From the NCBI GenBank assembly GCA_037139415.1, contig JBAXGN010000016.1, positions 1-59,483 on the forward strand: a stretch of 59,483 bases of DNA. The letters are read 5' to 3'. This document shows positions 8,683 through 16,247 of the stretch, piece after piece (position 1 is the first letter of the stretch; the number at the start of each line of letters is the position of its first letter). The notes under the pieces are model-generated. The model was not told the origin of the DNA. It searched no databases and was given only the letters and a program-made list of their open reading frames with translations. The position numbers were made by a program, and so were the translations under genes. The DNA is from Verrucomicrobiota bacterium (lineage in GTDB: Bacteria; Verrucomicrobiota; Verrucomicrobiia; Limisphaerales; Fontisphaeraceae).

Positions 8683-9052
8683 GCTTTAGCTTGAGGGACA
8701 ATGTGCCGTTTTCAAAGGGAGGAGTACCTGAACTAACGAACCCCCTTGACCTCTGAGACACTCACACCAACTGAACATCAACGTACCCCCGAAACCATGC
8801 TGCAAAATCGTCAACTATGAAAACTGGACTCTTGATTGGCTCAACATGGCGACAGGAAATCGGATTCAACGTTTAATGCCAAACAGAGAATGAACTATAC
8901 TGTGAATGACCTCTTTTCAGAACCGCTAACAAGCTTACCGGTTCAACAATGGCACAAGCCCGTTTGCGCGATGCCTCAAGCTCCTGTGCCCAAGAAATTG
9001 GATTATTCGATTCCATGATTAAGAATGGTCAAACCGGCCCCCTTCGTGCCAA
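8683..9052. other. gene-free AT-rich stretch behind the DUF1828 cassette
   Basis: No credible coding frame was found; the longest + frame (8836-9018) has no recognisable features. The composition resembles the cassette, so this is probably the distal part of the acquired segment. No tRNA, obvious direct repeat or integrase remnant was found that could mark an attachment site. Confidence 0.45.
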
Positions 9053-9631
9053 TTACCGAAGCGGGCGGGGCGGAAACTCGACATTGGCAAAAACTTCAGC
9101 CAAGGCAATGGTAACTTTGAGGGTGGGCAGGTACAGTTTGGCCTCCAACCCGGATGTTTCCTTGAGCAGCCATTGTTCACCTTCCTGCCGGATAAAGTGC
9201 TCAATATAAGGCGCTTTTTGACTCACCAGCAGGTATTCTTTTAATGAGGGTATGCGGCGATAATTCTCAAACTTGGCCCCCCGGTCATACGCTTCTGTGG
9301 AATCCGACAGGACTTCAACAATGACCGTCGGGGTAGTGAGCGTATCCTGCACTTCATCAACAAACTCTTGTTTGCCACAGGCCACTATGACATCCGGATA
9401 AGTGTACAACCCAGTGGCTACGACTTTTACGCGAAGATTGGAATCATAAACGACACAACCACAACCTTTAAGTTGGTTGCGCAGTTCCCCCCCAATGTTC
9501 ATGGGAATTAAACTATGCCATCGAGTCCCCCCCGACATGGCGAAGATCTCGCCATCGAAAAACTCACTCTTGAAAGTGGCGCGTCGCTCAACATCGAGAT
9601 ACTCGGTCTCGCTCAGCTTATGTGTTGACAT
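9053..9631 (-). CDS. Uma2 family (DUF820) restriction-endonuclease-fold protein
   Basis: A protein of the Uma2/DUF820 family, a PD-(D/E)xK nuclease fold that is highly amplified in some bacteria and of uncertain role. Family pattern: DVERRATFKSEFFDGEIFAMSGGT...HSLIPMNIGGEL, NLRVKV...YTYPDVIVACG, PTVIVEVLSDSTEAYDRGAKFENYRRIPSLKEYLLVSQ. The Asp of YPDV, the Glu of VEVLS and the YxxxxS-LxEY region are the conserved core. The open frame extends to 9862, but the Met at 9631 gives the normal 192-residue length. The extra 77 codons consist of interspersed repeat sequence and are unlikely to be translated. Confidence 0.85.
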   Translation of the reverse strand: MSTHKLSETEYLDVERRATFKSEFFDGEIFAMSGGTRWHSLIPMNIGGELRNQLKGCGCVVYDSNLRVKVVATGLYTYPDVIVACGKQEFVDEVQDTLTTPTVIVEVLSDSTEAYDRGAKFENYRRIPSLKEYLLVSQKAPYIEHFIRQEGEQWLLKETSGLEAKLYLPTLKVTIALAEVFANVEFPPRPLR

Positions 9632-9759
9632 GTGCGTTTCCCATACATGCATACCATAAAACCGGCACATTAAATTGCAAGCCTGGTTTTTAGCCTGCTT
9701 TTTGGAGATGGTGTCAAACCATAGCATGTTCATTTCAGTCCATTCCAACTCCTTGTTAC

Positions 9760-9850
9760 AAACTCCTGGCTTTCCGCTTTCGCGTATTTCGCATGTTTCG
9801 CGGTCTGAATTCCCCGTCCGTTCTAACTCCTGACTCCTAACTTCTACTTT
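9760..9850. repeat. interspersed simple repeat (CGCGTATTTCGC type), copy 1
   Basis: This low-complexity stretch includes TTTCGCGTATTTCGC and a following run of short pyrimidine-rich phrases (CTAACTCCTGACTCCTAACT). The 14-base phrase TTCGCGTATTTCGC recurs at about 10498-10511. Such FAYFA-/RVFRVFR-encoding repeats are scattered between genes in several uncultured bacterial lineages. It lies upstream of the Uma2 gene. Confidence 0.6.
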
Positions 9851-9947
9851 CATTGTCTTCATTTTTCTGCCCGTTTCATCTTTCTGCTAGATTTCATCCC
9901 CATTTTACCGGCCTTTTTCCCCTGAAATATTTTTTAAACTTTTTTGA

Positions 9948-9972
9948 GGGTAGGACCGTATTTGTCCTACCC
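9948..9972. repeat. perfect 9-bp stem hairpin (REP-like)
   Basis: GGGTAGGAC (9948-9956), loop CGTATTT, then GTCCTACCC (9964-9972), preceded by a T-run and followed by more C. It lies in the gap between the divergent Uma2 gene and the HTH gene. It could be a REP-type palindrome mobilised by a TnpA-REP transposase, or a bidirectional terminator or regulatory hairpin. No transposase is present nearby. Confidence 0.6.
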
Positions 9973-10023
9973 CCCATGCTACGCTGTTCCCCGAAACAAT
10001 AAAAATTATAACGATAGAATACT

Positions 10024-10434
10024 ATGAAAGATCAGGATACCCGAGACCGTTTCGTTCAACTCCGCGCCCAAGGCTGGAGCTACAACCGGATTGCCACCGA
10101 ACTCAACGTCTGTAAAAAGACCCTTATCACCTGGAGCCGCCAGCTCCAGTTTGAAATCCACAACCTGCAGGTCATGGAAGCCGAGGCCCTGCGCGAGCAA
10201 CACTTCCTGTCCTATCAGGACCGTTGCCAACTCCTGTCCGATCGTCTGCGGCGCATTCGCGCCGCCCTCGATCAGCGCGATTTCAACGAACTCCCCACTG
10301 CCAGCCTGCTGGCCCTGGAGTCCCGCTTGCGCACGGAAGTCAATCGGGAATCCACCCCGGTTCAACTGGTAACCCCTTTCAAGGACATCCCCGCCCCGGA
10401 ACTCCCTTCCGACCTCCACCAATGGTCCGTCTAA
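10024..10434 (+). CDS. small HTH protein, terminase-small-subunit/transposase-like
   Basis: A 136-residue protein. The N-terminal 45 residues form a helix-turn-helix of the Hin-resolvase/terminase small subunit kind (DRFVQLRAQGWSYNRIATELNVCKKTLITWSRQ). A charged helical tail follows (LREQHFLSYQDRCQLLSDRLRRIRAAL). The start at 10024 follows an AT-rich leader. Similar short HTH proteins are common in verrucomicrobial genomes without a phage terminase large subunit beside them, and none is present here. DNA binding is likely; the target and role are unknown. It lies between interspersed repeats and may be part of a mobile or repeat-associated unit. Confidence 0.75.
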   Translation: MKDQDTRDRFVQLRAQGWSYNRIATELNVCKKTLITWSRQLQFEIHNLQVMEAEALREQHFLSYQDRCQLLSDRLRRIRAALDQRDFNELPTASLLALESRLRTEVNRESTPVQLVTPFKDIPAPELPSDLHQWSV

Positions 10435-10487
10435 CCCTTCCATCATTTTTTACCTGCCATATTTATGCCATGCTCTTCGCTCCCCAT

Positions 10488-10560
10488 TCGCGCCGATTCG
10501 CGTATTTCGCGGGCGTCCCTGTCTCCCTCTGAAATTTGAAATCTGAAATCTGAAATTCCT
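10488..10560. repeat. interspersed simple repeat, copy 2
   Basis: Contains TTCGCGTATTTCGCG followed by a run of TCTGAAAT(T/C) units (GAAATTTGAAATCTGAAATC). The first part matches the copy at 9760-9850. It separates the HTH gene from the small basic-protein gene at 10561. Confidence 0.65.
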
Positions 10561-10911
10561 ATGTGGCCCCCCAAATTCATCTGCCGCATCATCCGGCCCA
10601 AACGCATCAAGCCGGTCATCATCCGCGCCATCCGGCATGTCGTCCCGAAACGGATCACCTCGCCCCCAAAGCCGTTGCTGGTCGTCCAATACTTTCGGGC
10701 GCTCACCCGGTTCATAAATCTGGATCGCCAACTGTTTTCCCATAAGTTCGCCTTTGGCCCGAATTTGCTGGGTGCCCTGGTGGATCCGTTTCCGATGCAA
10801 AACTACACCACCCCCCTCCCGGCAACCCCGGCGGTGAATTTGCAATCACCAATTCAACTGCCTAATCTACAAGAACTTATCACCAAACTAGCCAATCAAA
10901 CTACACCGTAA
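10561..10911 (+). CDS. small basic hypothetical protein
   Basis: A 116-residue protein that I cannot assign to a family. The N-terminus is strongly basic and hydrophobic (PPKFICRIIRPKRIKPVIIRAIRHVVPKRI); the C-terminus is rich in Pro, Thr and Gln. Codon third positions are GC-rich in this frame, as in neighbouring genes, which favours it over the overlapping minus-strand frame. It may pair with the HTH gene upstream. The stop lies inside a terminator-like hairpin. Confidence 0.5.
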   Translation: MWPPKFICRIIRPKRIKPVIIRAIRHVVPKRITSPPKPLLVVQYFRALTRFINLDRQLFSHKFAFGPNLLGALVDPFPMQNYTTPLPATPAVNLQSPIQLPNLQELITKLANQTTP

Positions 10912-10956
10912 AGTTACCGCAAACGGTGTAATTTCGGTGTAGTTTTGGTGTAGTTT
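10898..10956 (+). terminator. terminator-like hairpin with T-runs
   Basis: AAACTACACCG (10898-10908) pairs perfectly with CGGTGTAGTTT (10935-10945), an 11-bp stem. An alternative pairing exists to ACGGTGTA at 10923-10930. The stem is followed by T-rich sequence and a second GGTGTAGTTTTT. It overlaps the stop codon of the 10561 gene. Confidence 0.55.
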
Positions 10957-10987
10957 TTACCTGCCACATCACTCCCCATGAACCCAG

Positions 10988-11040
10988 TCCCATCCTTCTC
11001 CCCCAAGGGGGAGAAGGTGCCAGCAGGGTGGTTGAGGGGG
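10988..11040. repeat. interspersed palindromic repeat (TCTCCCCCAAGGGGGAGA type), copy 1
   Basis: A 53-bp unit with a central palindrome. It matches 20752-20804 inside wspC at 50 of 53 positions by direct comparison. Related repeats encoding phrases like PHPILLPQGGEG are known as scattered elements in many bacterial genomes. Confidence 0.85.
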
Positions 11041-11059
11041 CGGGGCATCCCAGATCTCC

Positions 11060-11310
11060 TGCGGGCTGAGACCGCCCCATGCGCGGAGCAGTTGCAGCAG
11101 TTGCTCCTGCCGGGGACGCAAGACCAGCTTCGTCCGGCCAGCGCTGGAATTGCTTGGATCCGCCGCCAGACCGCTTCCAGCGTCTGGTGCAAACCCTCCA
11201 CCGCGTATTCGTCAGTCAAGTGTGAGTCAAGTCTTTGGTCAAGCGGTTCAACGGGCCGGTAGTGGGCCAAAATTTTACCGGCCAACACCAAGACCACCGG
11301 TGCCTGGTTA
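11060..11310 (-). pseudogene. decayed fragment with winged-helix-like C-terminal part
   Basis: On the minus strand one frame reads APVVLVLAGKILAHYRPVEP and continues to LEAVWRRIQAIPALAGR. The coding signal then moves to another frame with KLVLRPRQEQLLQLLRAWGG and LSPQEIWDA. The second part resembles the start of a winged-helix domain (LRPRQEQLL.LL...G.LSPxEIW.A). It is broken off by the interspersed repeat at 10988-11040. This looks like a frameshifted, truncated gene remnant, assigned by eye only. The parent family is uncertain. Confidence 0.35.
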
Positions 11311-12753
11311 TTATCGTTGCGATGAACCTGCCTTTGCCGGGATTTCGTAGTGAGAGAGGATTTCGCCACTGGGATGGGCGGTGGCACCGTCCCTGGGCAG
11401 CGCTGGCCGCACATAGTCCACCGCAGTCTTCTCCGGCGAGACGATCACGCGCAGGTAACCGGAACTTCCCAGGATTGTCCCGTGTACATAACCATATTCG
11501 GCAGCGGAACGCGGGACCCGGCCATTACCGGAGTATCCGGGCTGCGGCACTTCCTGGTACACGACGCCATCCAGGTCCTGTTTGGCATAGAAGTGATCGT
11601 GTCCGTGGAAGACAATTTGAACATGATTCTGCACCAGGAGTTGGTGAATCGGCGCGGGCCAGCCCGGACGGTTCAGCTTGAAACCGTCACTTCCGTCCGC
11701 ACTTCTGCCACCCCACTCGTAGAAGGGCGCGGCCTCTGAGCCGCCACGGGCCTGCTCATCTGCGCCGCCCACCAGATGATGGATGAAGATATATTTGAAT
11801 TTTGCGCGGCTGCTTTCAAGGGCGCGTTTCAGCCATTGATACTGCTCAACACCGAGCGTGCGCTTCCAGTTGTCATTCCGGCCACGCTGCCGTTGGGTGA
11901 ACCAAAACGGATCCAGCACGACGAACAGGGCGGGACCCCATTCCCAGGCGTAGTAATCCTGCAGCAACCCGGCCTGCGGACGCTGCGCGGCGTTGCCCGA
12001 ATAGAAGCTGTCAGGAACGGGGTTCGGAAAATAGCGTTTGCGCATCTGGCAGGACCAGACCGCGAGACCATCCGCAGCGCTCTCACGGCCCCGCGGGCTT
12101 TCACCGTCATGATTGCCAAGGACCAGAAACAGCGGGGCGGACTGGCAGAGCTGACCGAAATAAAAGCGCTGGGCGAGATATTGACGGGCGGCATTTTCGC
12201 GATTCTCATGTTTTTCAGTCATGAAAGTATCACCCAGGTCAATGTGGAAATCCGGTGCATCGGCCAGGGCATTGGCGAGGGAACGCTGATAGATGGCGGG
12301 ATCGGTGTTTTCATCCAGATGGGAATCCGCCGTAATGGTAAAGGCGAAGGCACCGCCCGGCGGGCGGGCCGTGTGAAAGGTAAACTCGGCGCTGTTGGTC
12401 CGATCAGAGCGGAACTGGTAATAATATTGCGTGCCGGGTTGGAGCGTCCCGAGCACCAACTCCACCGGCTCGCCCGACTTGAATTGGCGCGCCGGTGTCC
12501 GGCTGGCAAGCTGGCCGCGCTGAGTTCCGTAAACAAGGCTGCCGGCCATATCCGCATAGCACAACACACTTACCGTCACGGCACTGGTTGTAGGCCGTCC
12601 CAGAACCAAATCAAAGAAATGAGCCGGCACGTCGTTGCACTTGGAATTCTGGACCGGCAACCGCGAGCCACCGCCTTTGGGCCCACGCTTCTCCTCGGCG
12701 GCAGACAACCCCAAAGCCGCACAGGCCAGGAACAGAATAAGCCAACGAGTCAC
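11311..12753 (-). CDS. secreted calcineurin-like metallophosphatase (purple acid phosphatase-like)
   Basis: A 480-residue exported phosphoesterase with signal peptide MTRWLILFLACAALGLSA. An N-terminal fibronectin-like domain (about residues 50-130; LVLGTLQPGTQYYYQFRSD) resembles that of purple acid phosphatases. The metal-site motifs are in order: TADSH, DLGDTF, LGNHDGE, IHHLVGG and FHGHDHFYAKQ. The last gene of a minus-strand unit: its start overlaps the stop of the sulfatase gene by four bases (12750-12753), implying translational coupling. It probably acts in the periplasm or outside the cell to release phosphate from organic esters. The exact substrate is unknown. Confidence 0.88.
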   Translation of the reverse strand: MTRWLILFLACAALGLSAAEEKRGPKGGGSRLPVQNSKCNDVPAHFFDLVLGRPTTSAVTVSVLCYADMAGSLVYGTQRGQLASRTPARQFKSGEPVELVLGTLQPGTQYYYQFRSDRTNSAEFTFHTARPPGGAFAFTITADSHLDENTDPAIYQRSLANALADAPDFHIDLGDTFMTEKHENRENAARQYLAQRFYFGQLCQSAPLFLVLGNHDGESPRGRESAADGLAVWSCQMRKRYFPNPVPDSFYSGNAAQRPQAGLLQDYYAWEWGPALFVVLDPFWFTQRQRGRNDNWKRTLGVEQYQWLKRALESSRAKFKYIFIHHLVGGADEQARGGSEAAPFYEWGGRSADGSDGFKLNRPGWPAPIHQLLVQNHVQIVFHGHDHFYAKQDLDGVVYQEVPQPGYSGNGRVPRSAAEYGYVHGTILGSSGYLRVIVSPEKTAVDYVRPALPRDGATAHPSGEILSHYEIPAKAGSSQR

Positions 12754-14153
12754 GCTTTGCCCTTTCGTTTGCCACCCTGTCTGGCGGGCGTGGTGGGTTT
12801 GGAGGGATCGAAGCTGGGATTCGGCTTGGGCATTTGCGCATGGATGGCGGTGAGGTAGTCGGTCAAACGCTGGTCCAACTCTTTGACTTTGTCCGGCATT
12901 TCGCGCGCAAGGTCCTGGCGCTCACCAGGGTCTTTGGTGATATTAAACAGGCGGAGGCCACCGGTTTCATAAATGCGGATCAGCTTGAAGTCACCGAGCA
13001 GAATCGCCGATGCTGGCCCAATGGCATCCTTATCGTAATGGGGGAAATGTACGACGTACTCTTCGCGCGGACGCTGCACGGTTCCGATGCCCGCGTGGGT
13101 CAGCACGGGGACAAGGCTGCCGCCTTCAACCCCTTTGGGCATGGATTCCGTGAGGTGCGCGAGGGCGGCGACGGTGGGGAATAAGTCAGCCCCCAGCACC
13201 CGGACATGCGAACAAACACCCGGCTTGATGCCCGGTCCGCGAATGATGAACGGCACGCGCAAACCACCTTCTGAGACGGTACCTTTGCCACCGGCCAACG
13301 GCGGGTTTTTCCCTGGCGTCCCGTGATCGGTGGTGAAGAACACGTATGTGTTTTCGGCGATGCCCAATGCATCAAGTTGCTTGAGGATCATGCCAAAGGC
13401 GATATCCAGATCAAGGGTGGCGGCGGCTTCGGCGATCTCCCGCTCGTTGGGGTTACCACCCCAAGTCTTCACGGTAGCCAGCGCTTGCGGGCTGGCATCG
13501 CCGCCCTGGCGCGAGGCGTAATGAGAAAGCTGGAGGTAGAACGGTTTGCCAGCCTTGACCTGCCGCGCCATGAAGTCCATGCCGTGCTCGGTCATGCCAT
13601 AGAGCTGTTTGGGATGGGGGTTATCCACGTTATCCGGGCCACCGTTGCCGTTGGGACCATCGTTTTCATCAAAACCATGCTGGCCGGGACTGACTCGGCC
13701 CACATGCCATTTGCCAAAGTGGGCGGTGGCGTAACCGGCATGCTTGAGCAGGCCAGCAATAGTGATCTCATTGGCCGGTAATTCGGTCGAGGATGAAGGG
13801 GCCATCACCCGGCCATTGGGGTCGCTGCCGCTGTCCCTTTTACCCTCATTGACAAACGTCATGTGCAACTGGGCCGGGCTTTTGCCGGTAAAAAATGTGG
13901 CGCGGGACGGGGTACACCGCGGCGAGGGGGCGTAGAAATTGGCGAACCGCATACCGGTCTGGGCCAACCTCTCAAAGTTGGGTGTGCGCACGAACTCATT
14001 TTTGGACACGGGTACGGCGTCATCCATTTGCACGGAGGTGCTGCTCCAGCCATGGCCTTCCCCAAGGATGAAGATGAAGTTCGGCAGCCTCTCCGCGCCC
14101 GGCAGTGAAGTGGCCAGCAGTGCCCCGCAACAAATACTGATAAAGGTTTTCAT
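12750..14153 (-). CDS. secreted sulfatase, atypical N-terminal metal site
   Basis: Sulfatase-family hydrolase, 467 residues, with signal peptide MKTFISICCGALLATSLPGA. The formylglycine motif is CTPSR (APSPRCTPSRATFFTGKSP); the second metal motif is FFTTDHGTPG and the catalytic region includes HFGKWHVG. The first metal motif, normally ADDxGWGD, reads LGEGHGWSSTSVQMDD, so the paired aspartates are missing at the usual position. The start at 14153 avoids overlap with the SMP-30 gene and places the signal peptide correctly; the open frame to 14288 is not needed. Maturation would need a formylglycine-generating enzyme or anSME encoded elsewhere. Likely substrates are sulfated polysaccharides, inferred from the usual role in this phylum. 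Confidence 0.87.
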   Translation of the reverse strand: MKTFISICCGALLATSLPGAERLPNFIFILGEGHGWSSTSVQMDDAVPVSKNEFVRTPNFERLAQTGMRFANFYAPSPRCTPSRATFFTGKSPAQLHMTFVNEGKRDSGSDPNGRVMAPSSSTELPANEITIAGLLKHAGYATAHFGKWHVGRVSPGQHGFDENDGPNGNGGPDNVDNPHPKQLYGMTEHGMDFMARQVKAGKPFYLQLSHYASRQGGDASPQALATVKTWGGNPNEREIAEAAATLDLDIAFGMILKQLDALGIAENTYVFFTTDHGTPGKNPPLAGGKGTVSEGGLRVPFIIRGPGIKPGVCSHVRVLGADLFPTVAALAHLTESMPKGVEGGSLVPVLTHAGIGTVQRPREEYVVHFPHYDKDAIGPASAILLGDFKLIRIYETGGLRLFNITKDPGERQDLAREMPDKVKELDQRLTDYLTAIHAQMPKPNPSFDPSKPTTPARQGGKRKGKA

Positions 14154-14167
14154 TAACGCGTTCGGCT

Positions 14168-15109
14168 TTATTGGTTGTGCGCGGGTTGGCGGGGCGACTT
14201 GGCCGTGCCACCTACCTGCATCTGAATTGCATAAAGCGCGGGCCGGGTGGTGATGAACAGCGTCTTGAAATCGCGTCCGCCAAAGCAAACATTGGTGGGT
14301 TGTGCCGGCACTTCAATCGTGCCAATCTTGTTGCCGGAGGAATCGTAAATCAACACGGTCTGCTCGCAAAAATACAGGTTCCCCTGATCGTCCAAGGTCA
14401 CGCCGTCCGCACCCACGGGGGCAAAAAAGCGCTTATTGGAAAGGGAACCGTCGGCGTTGATGTCGTAGGCGTGGATTTTCTTTGCGCCGTGGTCACTGAC
14501 GTAAAGAACTTTCCCATCCGGGGAACCGACCAATCCATTCGGGCGGACATAGTCCGTGATGACCCGAAGCACCGTCTTTCGATCGGGACTGAGATAGTAC
14601 ACGTATTCCCCCGCCTGGGACTTTACGCCCCGGCCATAGATGGGGTCGGTGAAATAGATGCCGCCCTTGGGATCAACCCATAAGTCGTTGGGCTGGTTGA
14701 AGCGTTTGCCCTGATATTGATCCACGACCACCGTCACCTGGCCTTGGCGATCCACGGAAACCAGCCGGCCACGCCCGCCTTCACATGCTATCAGGTTGCC
14801 CTGCCGATCAAAATGCTGGCCGTTGGCATTTCCAGTGTCGGTTCGGAACGTGGAGAGCTTGCCAGCCACCGACCATTTCAGGGTGCGGCTGGTCGGAATA
14901 TCCGAGAAAAACACATTCCCTTCCGCATCGGCGGCCGGACCTTCACCAAACTGGAGGCCCCCGGCCAGTTCCTGTACGGTTGCACCAGGCGCAATGAGGT
15001 TGGCATCGACGGGAGATCCGGGACGGCTCTCCGCCCCGCGCAACGCAGTCCCAGCCCCCAGCGCCATCATCAACCATCCCAACCACCGCAGTTTTGAACC
15101 GTCATTCAT
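14168..15109 (-). CDS. SMP-30/gluconolactonase/LRE family protein, secreted
   Basis: A six-bladed propeller lactonase-like protein of 313 residues with a signal peptide (LGWLMMALGAGTALRGA). Family features: GLQFGEGPAADAEGNVFFSD, TGNANGQHFDRQGNLIACEGG, FNQPNDLWVDPKGGIYFTDP and RPNGLVGSPDGKVLYVSDHG, covering the Glu, Asn and Asp metal ligands of gluconolactonases. The Met at 15109 is preferred over the upstream frame start at 15187 because it places the signal peptide at the N-terminus. The first gene of the minus-strand unit with the sulfatase (14 bases apart) and phosphatase. It probably opens aldonolactones produced from sugars, though the precise substrate is unknown. Confidence 0.87.
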   Translation of the reverse strand: MNDGSKLRWLGWLMMALGAGTALRGAESRPGSPVDANLIAPGATVQELAGGLQFGEGPAADAEGNVFFSDIPTSRTLKWSVAGKLSTFRTDTGNANGQHFDRQGNLIACEGGRGRLVSVDRQGQVTVVVDQYQGKRFNQPNDLWVDPKGGIYFTDPIYGRGVKSQAGEYVYYLSPDRKTVLRVITDYVRPNGLVGSPDGKVLYVSDHGAKKIHAYDINADGSLSNKRFFAPVGADGVTLDDQGNLYFCEQTVLIYDSSGNKIGTIEVPAQPTNVCFGGRDFKTLFITTRPALYAIQMQVGGTAKSPRQPAHNQ

Positions 15110-15328
15110 TTGCCCAGAACGATAGCCTTGCAAGATTAACAAAGCATCTGTGCTTTCATTAAAAAGTTTTAATCTTTGGGCGGTCAAACATGTGAGTCTG
15201 GCACGCTGACATCCCGAGGGCCGGGATGCCAGGAGAGGCGACTCCGATTCTTAAATTCGCAGCCGAACAATCCGGTTGCAACATTGCCCGGGTGAACACT
15301 GCTTGACAGGTTGTGGTGGCGAATCAGT

Positions 15329-15952
15329 TCAAATGCCCGGGAAATATTTTTTAATGCAATCGGGGCAGATTCCGTGGGTGAATTTGGCACCGGTGTGGCG
15401 CTGGATATACTGCTCGATTTGGTTCCAGTACCCTTGGTCATCACGGATTTTTTTACACGCGGAGCAAATCGGAATCAGGCCGCGCAACGTGCTAACTTCA
15501 TCCAGCGCTTGCTGTAATTCCGTCGCGAGCTGGCGGTATTTTTTCTCGCTTTCGCGCAGAGCGAATTCGGTGCGCTGAATGCGGAGCATGGACTGCACGC
15601 GCGCCAGAAGCTCCGCGTTGCCGATCGGCCGGGCGATGTAACCATCGGCGCCGGAGTCCAGGCCCTCCGCTTGCTGATCGCTCGCCGTGCGAACGGAGGA
15701 TAGCTGTACGATAAAGATGCGTGCCAGCAGGGGATCGGATTTAATCTGCCGGCATACTTCCAAGCCATCCAGATCAGGCAAGTGAACATCCAAAAGCATC
15801 AAATTCGGCAGGTGTTCACGCGCCAAACGCAAAGCCTCGGCTCCCGTGGCCGCCTCCAATAAATCAAAGCCGGCCGGCCCCAGCACCCGGGTGGCGGCCA
15901 GGCGCATGATTTCGTTATCATCCACGATGAGTATCTTGGCGGGTTGAGTCAT
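15329..15952 (-). CDS. response regulator with C-terminal four-cysteine motif
   Basis: A 207-residue single receiver: KILIVDDNEIMRLA with acidic pocket, phospho-acceptor Asp in LMLLDVHLPDLDG, and GADGYIARP as the Lys region (here Arg replaces the usual Lys in IxKP). A coiled helix (about residues 125-155) leads to a tail GLIPICSACKKIRDDQGYWNQ...HGICPDCIKKYFPG. This CxxC...CxxC tail is a recurring module at the end of receiver and PAS proteins and may bind a metal. The start at 15952 begins just before the receiver; the longer GTG frame to 16093 adds nothing recognisable. It is divergent from the adjacent Wsp cluster and could be a phospho-acceptor for it. Confidence 0.82.
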   Translation of the reverse strand: MTQPAKILIVDDNEIMRLAATRVLGPAGFDLLEAATGAEALRLAREHLPNLMLLDVHLPDLDGLEVCRQIKSDPLLARIFIVQLSSVRTASDQQAEGLDSGADGYIARPIGNAELLARVQSMLRIQRTEFALRESEKKYRQLATELQQALDEVSTLRGLIPICSACKKIRDDQGYWNQIEQYIQRHTGAKFTHGICPDCIKKYFPGI

Positions 15953-16247
15953 GTTTGGGATTCCTTGTTCCGCTTGGAAAGGCACGGGGTTTGCCCACCA
16001 CTTGGCTGATGGCTGGCGGCCAACGGCCCGTGAGTACGAGTCGCCTGGTCCAACCGCGCTTTCCGATTTACGCACATGGGCGCAGATTAGCACAATTGCC
16101 GCCGGTTGTCTTTAAAAAGTCCTTCCCCGGGTAATTTTTTTGTGGCATTATGGGCAAGAAGCAGTTACGGTGAAGCCAGATAGTGGCTGGTCAATGTTAT
16201 TAAAGCTAAATCATGCCAATGCGTACACAACGAATGAAGCCCTGTTC

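Noticed and set aside
10450-10845. 131-residue minus-strand frame opposite the small basic protein
   Set aside because: Codon third positions favour the plus-strand frame, and the C-terminal part of the minus frame is only interspersed repeat sequence.
10898-10956. CRISPR-like short repeats (GGTGTAGTTTT)
   Set aside because: Only two or three irregular copies with no spacers of even length; better explained as a terminator hairpin.
11776-12858. 360-residue plus-strand frame opposite the metallophosphatase
   Set aside because: The minus strand shows all metallophosphatase motifs and a signal peptide; the plus frame shows none.
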